A DNA stretch of 64,000 nucleotides from CAVVXX01 sp963707975 (GTDB lineage Bacteria; Pseudomonadota; Alphaproteobacteria; Micropepsales; Micropepsaceae). Position numbers and translations under genes: made by a program. Positions 40,128-49,140 of the stretch are shown piece by piece. The stretch covers positions 2,418,001-2,482,000 of the forward strand of contig OY970177.1 of assembly GCA_963707975.1 (NCBI GenBank), read 5' to 3'. Positions within the stretch are counted from its first letter, which is position 1. Each line of letters starts with the position of its first letter. The notes beneath the pieces are model-generated. The model ran no database searches, was not told where the DNA came from, and saw only the letters and a list, made by a program, of their open reading frames with translations.

Positions 40128-41467
40128 GCGGATTTTCCTTCCAGGCGAGCGAGTGCCCGCGCGCGGCCGATCAGCGGCAAAAGTTTGTTCAGCTCAGGCC
40201 CGGTTTCGCGCCCCGTCAGCGCCAGGCGCAGCGGATGATACAGCGCGCGGCCCTGGCGGCCGGTGGCGGCGCCGACCGCCTTTGTCCATTCGTTCCAGCT
40301 TGCTTCCGTATAAGGCTCGGGCGGCAGCAGCGACGCGGCCTTGGCGAGCAGTTCCGGATCTTCGCGCAAGGGCGTCATCGGGCCTTCGATCAGCGCGCGC
40401 ATGTTCGCCACGTCCGAAAGCCGCGTGAGGTTGGATTTCACCGCTTCCCAGAACGCTTCGCCCAAATCCGCCCCTTCCATTTTCAGCCGCTCGCGCACGC
40501 TCTCATAAGACAGCGTGTGCAGCAGTTTGCCGTTGAGCGCCACCAGCTCTGCCGAATCGAAATGCGCTGGAGCGCGGCCCACTTTGCCGAACTCGAATTC
40601 GGTGGCGAGCACGTCGAGCGACGGCCTGGGCTCGATCGGATCCGAAGTGCCGATTTTCGCCAGATAGGCCGCAAGCGCCAGCGGCTCAATGCCTTCCTCG
40701 CGCAACTGCTGCAGAGACAGCGAGCCCAAACGTTTCGACAGCGACTCCCCACCCGCGCCGACGATCAGCGGATGATGTGCGAATTCCGGCGGGCGCGCGC
40801 CCAGCGCCTTGAAAATCTCGATCTGTACCGCGGTGTTGGTGACATGATCCTCGCCGCGGATCACATGGCTGACCGCGAACTCCACATCGTCCACCACCGA
40901 AGGCAGCGTATAGAGAAACCGCCCGTCCTCGCGCACCAGCACAGGGTCCGAAAGCGTGGCGGTGTCGATCTCCACGTCACCCCGGATCAAATCGCGCCAT
41001 TTCACTTTGCTTTGCGACAGCTTGAAGCGCCAATGCGGCGTGCGGCCATCGGCTTCCAGTTTTGCGCGCTCTTCGGGCGTCAGCTTCAACGCCGCGCGGT
41101 CGTAAACGGGCGGCAGCCCGCGCGCAGCCGCGCGCTTGCGCTTGCGGTCGAGTTCTTCCGGCGTTTCATAGGCAGGATAAAGCTTGCCAGTTTCCTTCAG
41201 CCTTTCCGCGGCCGCGCGATAGCGTTCCTCGCGCTCCGACTGGCGCGCGAACACATCGTGCAGCAGCCCGAGCCAAGCCAGATCGGCGATGATGGAGTCC
41301 TCGAATTCGCGCTTCGAGCGGCCGGCATCGGTGTCGTCGATGCGCAGCAAGAATTTGCCGTTCGCCTTTCGCGCGAACAGATAGTTCAGCACCGCTGTCC
41401 GCGCATTGCCCACATGCAGCAGGCCGGTTGGCGACGGCGCAAATCGGACGAGTACGTTATCGGACAT
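40124..41467 (-). CDS. gltX: Glutamyl-tRNA synthetase
   Basis: A 447-residue class I synthetase from the ATG at 41467. Visible are FAPSPTGLLHVGNARTAVLN (HIGH-type), FLLRIDDTDAGRSKREFEDS, EDHVTNTAVQIEIFKALGA and the KMSKS counterpart ESLSKRLG. The first lysine of that motif is replaced by glutamate, which I believe is common in the alphaproteobacterial form. The C-terminal anticodon domain is complete. The start overlaps the nadE stop by 11 bases and the stop overlaps the cysS start by four, so nadE-gltX-cysS is one transcription unit. Confidence 0.95.
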   Translation of the reverse strand: MSDNVLVRFAPSPTGLLHVGNARTAVLNYLFARKANGKFLLRIDDTDAGRSKREFEDSIIADLAWLGLLHDVFARQSEREERYRAAAERLKETGKLYPAYETPEELDRKRKRAAARGLPPVYDRAALKLTPEERAKLEADGRTPHWRFKLSQSKVKWRDLIRGDVEIDTATLSDPVLVREDGRFLYTLPSVVDDVEFAVSHVIRGEDHVTNTAVQIEIFKALGARPPEFAHHPLIVGAGGESLSKRLGSLSLQQLREEGIEPLALAAYLAKIGTSDPIEPRPSLDVLATEFEFGKVGRAPAHFDSAELVALNGKLLHTLSYESVRERLKMEGADLGEAFWEAVKSNLTRLSDVANMRALIEGPMTPLREDPELLAKAASLLPPEPYTEASWNEWTKAVGAATGRQGRALYHPLRLALTGRETGPELNKLLPLIGRARALARLEGKSA

Positions 41468-43133
41468 CGCCGAACGCATTGGTTATGGGGTAACGCCGGT
41501 CGCGGCCGAAATTGCGAGAAGTGAGCTTGACCCCCGGCGGCGCCTGGCGGCGCTTGTATTCGGCGGTATACAGCATCTGCTCCACGCGCTTGACTGTTGC
41601 GGGATCGAAACCTTTGGCCACCACCTCGTCGAAACCCATCTCGCCTTCCACCAGGCATTCGAGGATGCCGTCGAGGATCTTGAATGGCGGCAGATCTACT
41701 TCGGTTTTCTGGTTGGCGCGCAGTTCGGCCGATGGCGGCCTTTCGATGACGCGTTCGGGTATCACGCGGCCCTTTGGCCCCAGCGCACCGGCCGGCTTCA
41801 CCTGATTGCGCCAGCGCGACACCGCAAACACCTGCGTCTTGTACAGGTCCTTGATCGCGTTATAGCCGCCGTTCATGTCGCCGTAGAGGGTGGCGTAGCC
41901 GACCGAGATCTCCGATTTGTTGCCGGTGGTCAGCACCATGGGTCCGAACTTGTTGGAAATCGCCATCAGGATAAGCCCACGGATGCGCGACTGGATGTTC
42001 TCTTCCGCCGTGTCCGGCGCGCGGCCGGCGAAACTTGGTGCGAGCGAGCCCAGCAGCGCCTGAAAAGCGGGCTCGATAGAAATCGTGTCGAGCTGAATGC
42101 CCAACAATTTCGCCACAGCCGTTGCTTCTTCGGTGCTGTCCTTCGATGTAAAGCGCGAGGGCAGCATCAGGCAGCGCACACGGTCAGAACCAAGTGCATC
42201 AACCGCAATGGTGGCCGACAATGCGGAATCGATGCCGCCGGAAAGCCCCAGCACCACGCCTGGGAAATGGTTTTTGTTCACATAATCGCGCAGGCCCAGC
42301 ATCGTGGCGCGGTAAAGCGCGGAATTGGTTTCTTCCGTCTTTGCGATCGTGCCCTGCTCGCAACGCCAAACATTGCCATCGCGGCTCCAGCGCGTGACCA
42401 CAATCGCTTCCTCGAACGAAGGCAGCTGCACCGCGAGCTTGCGGTCGGCGTTGAGCACGAACGAGTTGCCATCGAACACCAGCTCGTCCTGCCCGCCCAC
42501 CTGGTTGAGATAAAGAAGCGGCAATCCAGTTTCGGCGACTCGGGCAACCGCGATGTTGAGGCGGACGTCGCGCTTGTGCTGATCGAAGGGCGACCCGTTC
42601 GGCACCAGCAAAATTTCGGCGCCGGTTTTCTTCAGACACTCGGCCGGGCCGCCGTGCCAGATGTCTTCGCAAATGGGTACGCCTACCTGAAGCCCACGCA
42701 CCGGCAGTGGTCCTGGCAATGGCCCCGCGCGGAACAGGCGCTTTTCGTCGAACACGCCGTAATTGGGCAGATCGGTCTTGAAGGTGAGCTGCAGCACGCT
42801 GCCCAAGTCGCAATGCGCGACCGCATTGTAAAGCGCGTCGTTCTGCACCCAGGGCGTGCCCACCAGCACCGCCGGGCCGCCATCAATGGTGTCGTGGGCG
42901 AGTTCCCCCACCGCTTTCATCGCCGCCTGCTGGAACACGGGCTTCAGCACCAGGTCTTCCGGCGGATAGCCGGTGATGAACAGCTCGCTGAAAAGAATGA
43001 CATCGGCGCCCTGCGCGGCCGCTTCTGCACGCGCTTTCCGCGCACGCGCAAGGTTGCCCGCGATGTCGCCTACCACGGGATCAAGCTGCGCAAGCGCAAT
43101 CGAAAGGTGCTGTGAGTCAGGGCGCTTCGGCAT
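41457..43133 (-). CDS. nadE: Glutamine-dependent NAD synthetase
   Basis: A 558-residue two-domain enzyme for the last step of NAD synthesis. The N-terminal nitrilase domain supplies ammonia (catalytic triad regions LFSELFITGYPPEDLVLKP, LQLTFKTDLPNYGVFDEKRL and GVPICEDIWHGG), while the C-terminal domain has the PP-loop GLSGGIDSALSATIAVDALG near residue 295 and TTGNKSEISVGYATLYGDMN. It begins the nadE-gltX-cysS unit. The opposite strand has a 569-codon open frame that is a composition artefact. Confidence 0.95.
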   Translation of the reverse strand: MPKRPDSQHLSIALAQLDPVVGDIAGNLARARKARAEAAAQGADVILFSELFITGYPPEDLVLKPVFQQAAMKAVGELAHDTIDGGPAVLVGTPWVQNDALYNAVAHCDLGSVLQLTFKTDLPNYGVFDEKRLFRAGPLPGPLPVRGLQVGVPICEDIWHGGPAECLKKTGAEILLVPNGSPFDQHKRDVRLNIAVARVAETGLPLLYLNQVGGQDELVFDGNSFVLNADRKLAVQLPSFEEAIVVTRWSRDGNVWRCEQGTIAKTEETNSALYRATMLGLRDYVNKNHFPGVVLGLSGGIDSALSATIAVDALGSDRVRCLMLPSRFTSKDSTEEATAVAKLLGIQLDTISIEPAFQALLGSLAPSFAGRAPDTAEENIQSRIRGLILMAISNKFGPMVLTTGNKSEISVGYATLYGDMNGGYNAIKDLYKTQVFAVSRWRNQVKPAGALGPKGRVIPERVIERPPSAELRANQKTEVDLPPFKILDGILECLVEGEMGFDEVVAKGFDPATVKRVEQMLYTAEYKRRQAPPGVKLTSRNFGRDRRYPITNAFGDVR

Positions 43134-43186
43134 AGTGGCGTATTAGCGCGGTTTAAGGGCCACCCGCCATAGGCGGGCGAAGCGAC

Positions 43187-44164
43187 TCAGGCGTAGGCCG
43201 CCATTTCGTCGAGCGTGTGCGCATGGTGCGCTGGCTGAGCCGCTTCTTCGATGAGGAGCGCGGTTTCGAGCGCCTGGCGGGCTTCGTCGGCGCGCACCAT
43301 GACGGAACGGCCGGAACGCGCGGCGGCCACGAAATCGGCCACCAGCTCGCCCAAAGGATCGGCCACGTCGAGCCCTCGCAGCGGCCTGCCCGTGGTGTTG
43401 CGAATCTCGCGTTGCAGAAAATCGATCTCGATCTCGCCGTCTTCATAGACCGCGCGCAGGGAGCGGCGGCGGAGTTCCGAGCTGCGGCTGGCCAGCAAAC
43501 GCGCCTGCGTGCCGTTCTCGAAGGTCAGCGTGGCGGCAACTTCGTCGCGCATCCGGCCTCTCACCGAACGTCCGCGCGCGCGCGCGCTGGTCACGCGGCC
43601 GGGCACCAAACGGTGCATCAGGTCCAAGTCATGGATCATAAGGTCGAGCACAACGCTGACATCGGTGCCGCGGCCTGTCCATGGGCCGGTGCGCACGCAA
43701 TCGATGGCAAGCGGCGCATCTTCGTAATCGAGGAGGCCAGCGCGGGCGAACACAAAACGTTCCTGGTGGCCGACGGTAAGTACGCGATCGTTGGCTTCGG
43801 CCAGCGCGATCAGTTCTTCGGCTTCTTCGACATCGGTGGCGATGGGCTTTTCCACCAGCACATGGGCGCCTTCCTCGAGGAAGGCCCGCACGATGGCCGC
43901 ATGGGTGCGCGCAGGGCTGCAGACGCTCACCACATCGACGCGGCCCAAAAGATTGCGCCAGTCGGCGGTTGCCGGAACATGGAAATGGGCTTCGGCGCCG
44001 CGGCGCGCCTGCGCATCGGGATCGGCGAAACCGGTGAGTTTAACCCCGTCCAGACGGGCATATTTCGAGGCGTGATGCCGCCCGAAAACGCCTGCCCCTA
44101 CGACGCCAGCCCTCAACTCACGGGCGGCGTGTAACGCGTGGCCGTTCAAAACTCTGCGGTCCAA
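43187..44164 (-). CDS. Gfo/Idh/MocA family oxidoreductase
   Basis: A Rossmann-fold dehydrogenase of about 320 residues. The N-terminus reads LRAGVVGAGVFGRHHASKYA (GxGxxG), then DVVSVCSPARTHAAIVRAFL and the EKP motif (HVLVEKPIATDVEEAEELI) with a conserved DLMIHDLDL catalytic region. The substrate cannot be predicted. No ATG lies at the expected start; the TTG at 44164 or another at 44149 must be used, or a short error hides the true start. It is separate from nadE (53-base gap) and from the DAHP synthase upstream. Confidence 0.85.
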   Translation of the reverse strand: MDRRVLNGHALHAARELRAGVVGAGVFGRHHASKYARLDGVKLTGFADPDAQARRGAEAHFHVPATADWRNLLGRVDVVSVCSPARTHAAIVRAFLEEGAHVLVEKPIATDVEEAEELIALAEANDRVLTVGHQERFVFARAGLLDYEDAPLAIDCVRTGPWTGRGTDVSVVLDLMIHDLDLMHRLVPGRVTSARARGRSVRGRMRDEVAATLTFENGTQARLLASRSSELRRRSLRAVYEDGEIEIDFLQREIRNTTGRPLRGLDVADPLGELVADFVAAARSGRSVMVRADEARQALETALLIEEAAQPAHHAHTLDEMAAYA

Positions 44165-44284
44165 TACCCAGACCCCTCTCTTGAAGGGGCTAGAAGGCGC
44201 TCAAAGGCGGGAAGCGGCGACTCATAAAATGTTTCGCCTTGTTACATCCTTGGAAAAACAAAGGGTTAATCTAGGTTAACGCTC

Positions 44285-45676
44285 TCAGGCGGTTGCGGCA
44301 AAACCTGGGTTTTTCAGCCGCTCCGCCCTGAGCCCCTCGGCAAGCAGGAAGGCCAGTTCCAGTGCCTGGCTGGCATTTAGTCGCGGGTCGCAATGGGTGT
44401 GGTAGCGGCTGGAGAGGTCTTCATCCGTGATTGCCTGCGCGCCCCCCAGACATTCGGTGACGTTCTTACCGGTCAGTTCCAGGTGGATGCCGCCCGCATG
44501 AGTGCCCTCGCCACGGTGGACATCGAAGAATGTTTGCACCTCTTTCAGCACGCGTTCGAAGGCCCGTGTTTTGTAGCCGGTCGCCGATTTCACCGTGTTG
44601 CCGTGCATCGGATCGCAGGACCACACCACCTTACGGCCCTCGCGCGTGACGGGGCGCAGCAGCTTGGACAATTTCTCCGCCGCCTTGTCGGCGCCGAAGC
44701 GGCAGATAAGAGTGAGCCGCCCCGGCCTATTTTCCGGATTGAGCACGTCAATCAGGCGGAGAAGCTCGTCTGCCGTCATAGTGGGGCCGCATTTCAGGCC
44801 GAGCGGATTCTTGATGCCGCGGGCGAACTCGACATGGGCGCCGTCTGCCGCGCGCGTGCGGTCACCCACCCACAGAAAATGGGCGGACGTGTCGAACCAT
44901 TCGCCGCTGTTGGGATCGATGCGCGTGAGCGCCTGCTCGTACCACAAGAGCAGCGCTTCATGGCTGGTGTAGAAATCGACGCTGCGCAGATGCGGAACGG
45001 CTTCCTGGGTGATGCCGCAGGCGGCCATGAAATCCAGCGTCTCGGTGATGCGCTCGGCAAGCGCACGGTAGCGCTCGCTTGCCTGCGAGCCAGAGACGAA
45101 GCCCAGCGTCCAGCGATGTACGTTCTGCAAATCGGCAAAGCCGCCATGGGCGAGCGCGCGCAACAGATTGAGCGTCGCCGCCGACTGGGAATAAGCCCGC
45201 AGCAGACGGTCGGGATCGGGCGCGCGCGCGGCTTCATTGAATTCCATGCCATTGATGCTGTCGCCGCGATAAGAGGTAAGCGGTTGCCCGCCGCGTGTTT
45301 CGGTGTCCTCGCTGCGCGGCTTGGCGAACTGGCCGGCAATGCGACCCACCTTCACCACCGGCATGGCGGCGGCAAATGTCAGCACCACGGCCATCTGCAG
45401 GATGACGCGAAAAGTGTCGCGGATATTGTCGGGGTGGAATTCGGCGAAGGATTCGGCGCAATCGCCGCCCTGCAGCAAGAACGCCTTGCCCTCCGCTACA
45501 TCCCCCAGAGCCCCGGTCAGATTGCGCGCTTCGCCCGCGAAGACGAGCGGGGGAAAATTCCTTAGCTGCTCTTCCGCGCGCGCGAGTGCGCTCCCGTCCG
45601 CGTAATGCGGCACGTGCAGAATCGGCTTCCCACGCCAGCTCGACGGGCTCCACTTCGTGCTTTGGGCCTGTGACAC
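44285..45676 (-). CDS. Class II 3-deoxy-7-phosphoheptulonate synthase
   Basis: First step of the shikimate pathway, condensing PEP with erythrose 4-phosphate. This is the class II (plant-like) form, about 463 residues from a GTG at 45676, which has a GGAGG site six bases before it; an upstream in-frame extension to 45793 is improbable. Family segments are clear: GKAFLLQGGDCAESFAEF, GRIAGQFAKPRSEDTE, LPSYRGD-like SYRGDSINGMEF, HFLWVGDRTRAADGAHVEFA and KNPLGLKCGPTM with the metal ligands. It is downstream of gor by 73 bases on the same strand. Confidence 0.93.
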   Translation of the reverse strand: MSQAQSTKWSPSSWRGKPILHVPHYADGSALARAEEQLRNFPPLVFAGEARNLTGALGDVAEGKAFLLQGGDCAESFAEFHPDNIRDTFRVILQMAVVLTFAAAMPVVKVGRIAGQFAKPRSEDTETRGGQPLTSYRGDSINGMEFNEAARAPDPDRLLRAYSQSAATLNLLRALAHGGFADLQNVHRWTLGFVSGSQASERYRALAERITETLDFMAACGITQEAVPHLRSVDFYTSHEALLLWYEQALTRIDPNSGEWFDTSAHFLWVGDRTRAADGAHVEFARGIKNPLGLKCGPTMTADELLRLIDVLNPENRPGRLTLICRFGADKAAEKLSKLLRPVTREGRKVVWSCDPMHGNTVKSATGYKTRAFERVLKEVQTFFDVHRGEGTHAGGIHLELTGKNVTECLGGAQAITDEDLSSRYHTHCDPRLNASQALELAFLLAEGLRAERLKNPGFAATA

Positions 45677-45749
45677 AACGGCCTCCAAAAATATTGGAAT
45701 GGATATAGAACAAGCATCGCGGGTCTGCCAGCGGGTTTGGTGAACGGCT

Positions 45750-47141
45750 CTATCCCGTTTCGTTAGCGCCCATCGGCACGCGCCCTGCCACAACTTTGTT
45801 GCGCATGGTGACGAGTTCCTCGGCGGCCGTTGGATGAACGGCGATAGCCGCGTCGAACTGCGCCTTGGTCGCGCCCATCTTCATGGCGACCGCCACCAGT
45901 TGCACGAGCTCGCCAGCTTCGTCGGCTAAGATATGGCAGCCCAGCACGCGGTCGGTTTTGGCGTCCACGATCAGTTTCATCAGCGCGCGCTCCTCGCGCC
46001 CCGACAAAGCGTGGCGCAGCGGACGGTAATTGGTCTTGTAAACATCGATTGTCAGGCCCTTGGCGCGCGCCGCTTCTTCGGTAAGTCCTATGGCGCCGAT
46101 TTCCGGCTGGCTGAACATGGCGGTCGCCACCAGATTGTGGTCGGGCGCTGTCGGTTCGTGGCCAAACACTGTACGCGCGAAGCACACGGCGTCGTGGATG
46201 GCGACTGGCGTGAGGTTGAGCCGGTCGGTGACATCGCCGATGGCGTAAATATTGGGCACGCTGCTGCGCGAGAGCCTGTCCACCTGAACCGCGCCGCGCT
46301 TGTCGAGCTTCACGCCCGCTTTTTCCAGGCCGAAGCCCCGCGTGTTGGGAGAGCGGCCGATGGCCAGCATCACCTCTTCGGCTTCCAGCCTTTCGCCGGA
46401 TGCGGTCTTTGCGCGCGCCACGCCGCCCTTCTTTTCGCAGCCGGTGATCGTAGCGTTAAGAACAAGCCGGATGCCTTTTTTGCGCATAGTATCCTGCAAC
46501 ATGCCGCAAATTTCTTCATCGAAGCCTCGCAAGATTTTCGGCCCGCGGTGAACCACCGTGGTTTCGACGCCGAGATTGCAAAATATGTGCGCGAATTCGA
46601 TCGCGATATAGCCGCCGCCGACGATGACGATGCTGTTGGAAAGCTTTTCTAACTGAAACGCATCGTCCGACACCAGGCAGCTTTCGGCGCCTGGGATATC
46701 GCGCGAGGGATGCCCTCCTGTGGCGATAAGAACGGTGGCTGCTGTCAGGTCGCGCCTGGCATTCACCAAATGGATGGTGTGCGCATCCTTGAGCACGGCG
46801 CGGTCGTGAATGAGCTGCCCGCCCGCGCGCTCCACCGCCTTTCGATAAACGCTTTCGAGGCGAACGATGGCCGCGTCCTTGTTCCTGATCAGCGCCGGCC
46901 AGTCGAAGCGCGCGCCTTCGATGGTCCAGCCATACCCGCGTGCGTCCTCGAATTCTTCCGCATAGTGGCTGGCGTAGACAAACAGCTTCTTCGGCACACA
47001 GCCGCGGATGACACAGGTGCCGCCGAAACGGTCCTGTTCGGCAATTGCCACGCGCGCGCCCAGTTCCGCCGACACGCGCGCGGCGCGCACGCCGCCCGAG
47101 CCGCCACCGATAACAAACAGGTCATAATCGTAGTCTGCCAT
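45750..47141 (-). CDS. gor: Glutathione-disulfide reductase
   Basis: A 463-residue FAD/NADPH flavoprotein keeping glutathione reduced. The N-terminal FAD motif is DLFVIGGGSGGVRAARVSAE; the redox-active disulfide is GGTCVIRGCVPKKL; the NADPH motif is VIVGGGYIAIEFAHIFCNLG, with HRGPKILRGFD following, and the C-terminal dimer segment has the catalytic HPTAAEEL pair. The start at 47141 gives the usual N-terminus. It is divergent from the lipoprotein hydrolase at 47213, and the DAHP synthase follows downstream. Confidence 0.95.
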   Translation of the reverse strand: MADYDYDLFVIGGGSGGVRAARVSAELGARVAIAEQDRFGGTCVIRGCVPKKLFVYASHYAEEFEDARGYGWTIEGARFDWPALIRNKDAAIVRLESVYRKAVERAGGQLIHDRAVLKDAHTIHLVNARRDLTAATVLIATGGHPSRDIPGAESCLVSDDAFQLEKLSNSIVIVGGGYIAIEFAHIFCNLGVETTVVHRGPKILRGFDEEICGMLQDTMRKKGIRLVLNATITGCEKKGGVARAKTASGERLEAEEVMLAIGRSPNTRGFGLEKAGVKLDKRGAVQVDRLSRSSVPNIYAIGDVTDRLNLTPVAIHDAVCFARTVFGHEPTAPDHNLVATAMFSQPEIGAIGLTEEAARAKGLTIDVYKTNYRPLRHALSGREERALMKLIVDAKTDRVLGCHILADEAGELVQLVAVAMKMGATKAQFDAAIAVHPTAAEELVTMRNKVVAGRVPMGANETG

Positions 47142-47212
47142 GTCGCGCCTTTGCCCTTGTCAAACTGCGATAGCCGAGGTCTTGTTGCCGTTCAATGCGG
47201 GGCATCTCGGCC

Positions 47213-48403
47213 ATGATCGCAGATTTCAAACGGTTCGCGGTTTGGGCCGCTTGTGTGGTGCTACTCGCAGGCTGTGTTTCGCCCGCCGACGATGCGCTCA
47301 AGCCCACGCCTATTCGCTCGGTTTGGCTCAATGGTGCGGCACCCGTTTCGGCCGCAAGCACGAGCGTCTATTTCGGCACCGACCGCATCCTGGATGCGGG
47401 CGGCAATTTCACTGGCGGCTGGAGCCCTGGCCTTATTTGCGGCAATGCCGTGGTCTCGCTGCCATCCGACAAGACTCCCGGCACACATTGGGGGCCGTGG
47501 AATACCACAGCCGCGCCCAACGGATTTTCCCGAGCCGTCTTGAATGGTGCGCCCGAGACCCAGGATTGCAGCCTGCCTGCCGACCGCTTGATGGTCGCAG
47601 TCGAAATCGAGGACGCGGCCAAGGCCGCGCAATGCGACAGCGTGCTGGTTTATGTGCACGGCTTCAACACGACCTTCCCCACTGCGCTGTTCACGGCCGC
47701 GCAATTCGCCCACGACACACACTATCCCTGCATCGTCAGCACCTTCAGTTGGGCAAGCGATGGGCTGATCAAACGCTATGCAGAGGATTCGGAGGAAGCT
47801 GATCTGGCCGCGCCCCAATTGCTGCAATTCCTGCGTGCGCTCGGCACTTCGGAAAAGCTCAAACGCATCGACGTGGTGGCGCACAGTTTGGGCACGCGCG
47901 TGGTGCTGGCCACAATCAGCGAGCTTGGCCGCGAAACGCCGCTGCCGCGCCGCCCGTTGATCAATGAGCTGGTGCTGGCCGCGCCCGATGTCGAAACAGC
48001 CGTGTTCGCGAGCCTGGTCGAACGCGCGCGGCCGTTGGTGGGACGCATCACTGTCTATGCCTCGAAGGGCGATGCCGCGCTGGCGGCCTCGCGCTCGGAA
48101 CATGGCGGCGTCGCGCGCGCGGGAAGCGAGCCCGACGATCTCAGAACGATTCCCGGCATCGAGACCATCGACGCCAGCAATGCGCCGGGCGATTTCTACG
48201 GGCATAGCTACTTCTCGGAATCCACCGACGCGATGACCGATATCGCGGCTGCGCTTCGCGACGTGCCGCTTGCCACGCGCGCAAGCGATCATCCGCCCGG
48301 GCTTGCCTGCCCGGCCGGTGCGACATCGTTCTGCACCTTGCGCGTGCCCAATGGCGAAGGGCCGAGCTGGCTGTCGCGCGCCGTCAAATGGTTTTTCAAT
48401 TAG
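47213..48403 (+). CDS. Alpha/beta hydrolase lipoprotein (DUF900-like)
   Basis: A 396-residue exported protein. A lipobox (VVLLAGC) near residue 20 predicts lipid anchoring. The body contains a hydrolase fold of the DUF900 type: VYVHGFNTTFPTALFTAAQF, STFSWASDG and the nucleophile elbow VVAHSLGTRV near residue 225, with a C-terminal histidine in YGHSYFSES. The function is unknown; the family is often near envelope or stress genes. An ATG at 47195 is an alternative start. Its last four bases overlap the convergent rpiA stop. Confidence 0.85.
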   Translation: MIADFKRFAVWAACVVLLAGCVSPADDALKPTPIRSVWLNGAAPVSAASTSVYFGTDRILDAGGNFTGGWSPGLICGNAVVSLPSDKTPGTHWGPWNTTAAPNGFSRAVLNGAPETQDCSLPADRLMVAVEIEDAAKAAQCDSVLVYVHGFNTTFPTALFTAAQFAHDTHYPCIVSTFSWASDGLIKRYAEDSEEADLAAPQLLQFLRALGTSEKLKRIDVVAHSLGTRVVLATISELGRETPLPRRPLINELVLAAPDVETAVFASLVERARPLVGRITVYASKGDAALAASRSEHGGVARAGSEPDDLRTIPGIETIDASNAPGDFYGHSYFSESTDAMTDIAAALRDVPLATRASDHPPGLACPAGATSFCTLRVPNGEGPSWLSRAVKWFFN

Positions 48404-49113
48404 GCTTGGAGTTCGAGCAGTTTTACGCCCTTTGGGCCGGCCAAGATCAGCGTGGTGGCGAGGCCAACGAACAGGCCGTGTTCGACCACGCCGGTGACTT
48501 GAGAAAGCGCCGATGCGAGCGCCGGAACATCTGCGATCGCCCCAAAGGGGCAGTCGTAAATGACATTGCCGCTGTCGGTACGAAAGATCGCGCTGTCTTT
48601 CATGCGCAAATTCGGCACGAGATTTTTGTAACCGAGCACCTCAGAAGCTGCCGCAATGCGGCTCGCAGTGGTGGCATGGCCGAAAGCGATCACCTCCACC
48701 GGCAATGGAAATTTCCCCAGCCGCGCGACCAGTTTGCTTTCGTCGGCGATGACCGCCATGCGCTTGGAAGACGCCGCCACGATTTTCTCGCGCAGAAGCG
48801 CGCCGCCGCCGCCCTTGATGAGATTGAAGTCGCTGTCGGCTTCATCCGCGCCATCAACGGTGAGATCGAGCGGGGCCAATTTGTCCAGATCGCCGAGAGG
48901 AACGCCGAGTGCGCGCGCTTTATCCTCAGTTCGCTTGGATGTGGGCGTGCCAATGATTTTCAACCCGCCACGCACGCGGTCGGCGAGAATTTCGAGAAAG
49001 GCTTCCGCCGTGGAACCCGTGCCAAGACCGAGCTTCATTCCGGCTTGCACAAGGTCGGCCGCGCGCATGGCGGCAGCGCGTTTCAATGTGTCTGTGTTCT
49101 GAATCGCCATCAT
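48400..49113 (-). CDS. rpiA: Ribose-5-phosphate isomerase A
   Basis: Interconverts ribose 5-phosphate and ribulose 5-phosphate. The 237-residue protein contains the family signatures LGLGTGSTAEAFLEIL (phosphate loop), LDLTVDGADEADSDFNLIKG with the catalytic aspartate-aspartate pair, and GGGGALLREKIVAASSKRM with the lysine. Start at 49113 or 49110 (MAIQN). It supplies ribose phosphate upstream of PRPP and purine synthesis. It is convergent with the lipoprotein gene and lies 27 bases beyond glmS on the same strand. Confidence 0.95.
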   Translation of the reverse strand: MMAIQNTDTLKRAAAMRAADLVQAGMKLGLGTGSTAEAFLEILADRVRGGLKIIGTPTSKRTEDKARALGVPLGDLDKLAPLDLTVDGADEADSDFNLIKGGGGALLREKIVAASSKRMAVIADESKLVARLGKFPLPVEVIAFGHATTASRIAAASEVLGYKNLVPNLRMKDSAIFRTDSGNVIYDCPFGAIADVPALASALSQVTGVVEHGLFVGLATTLILAGPKGVKLLELQA

Positions 49114-49140
49114 CGCCCTCTTATAAGGAGGGGGCCGCGT

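Noticed and set aside
41062..41100. Loss of function in gltX because its KMSKS region reads ESLSKRLG
   Set aside because: This variant appears to be normal for the alphaproteobacterial enzyme and the rest is intact.
41406..43115. 569-codon open frame opposite nadE
   Set aside because: Shadow of nadE; protein reads as low-complexity histidine- and arginine-rich sequence.
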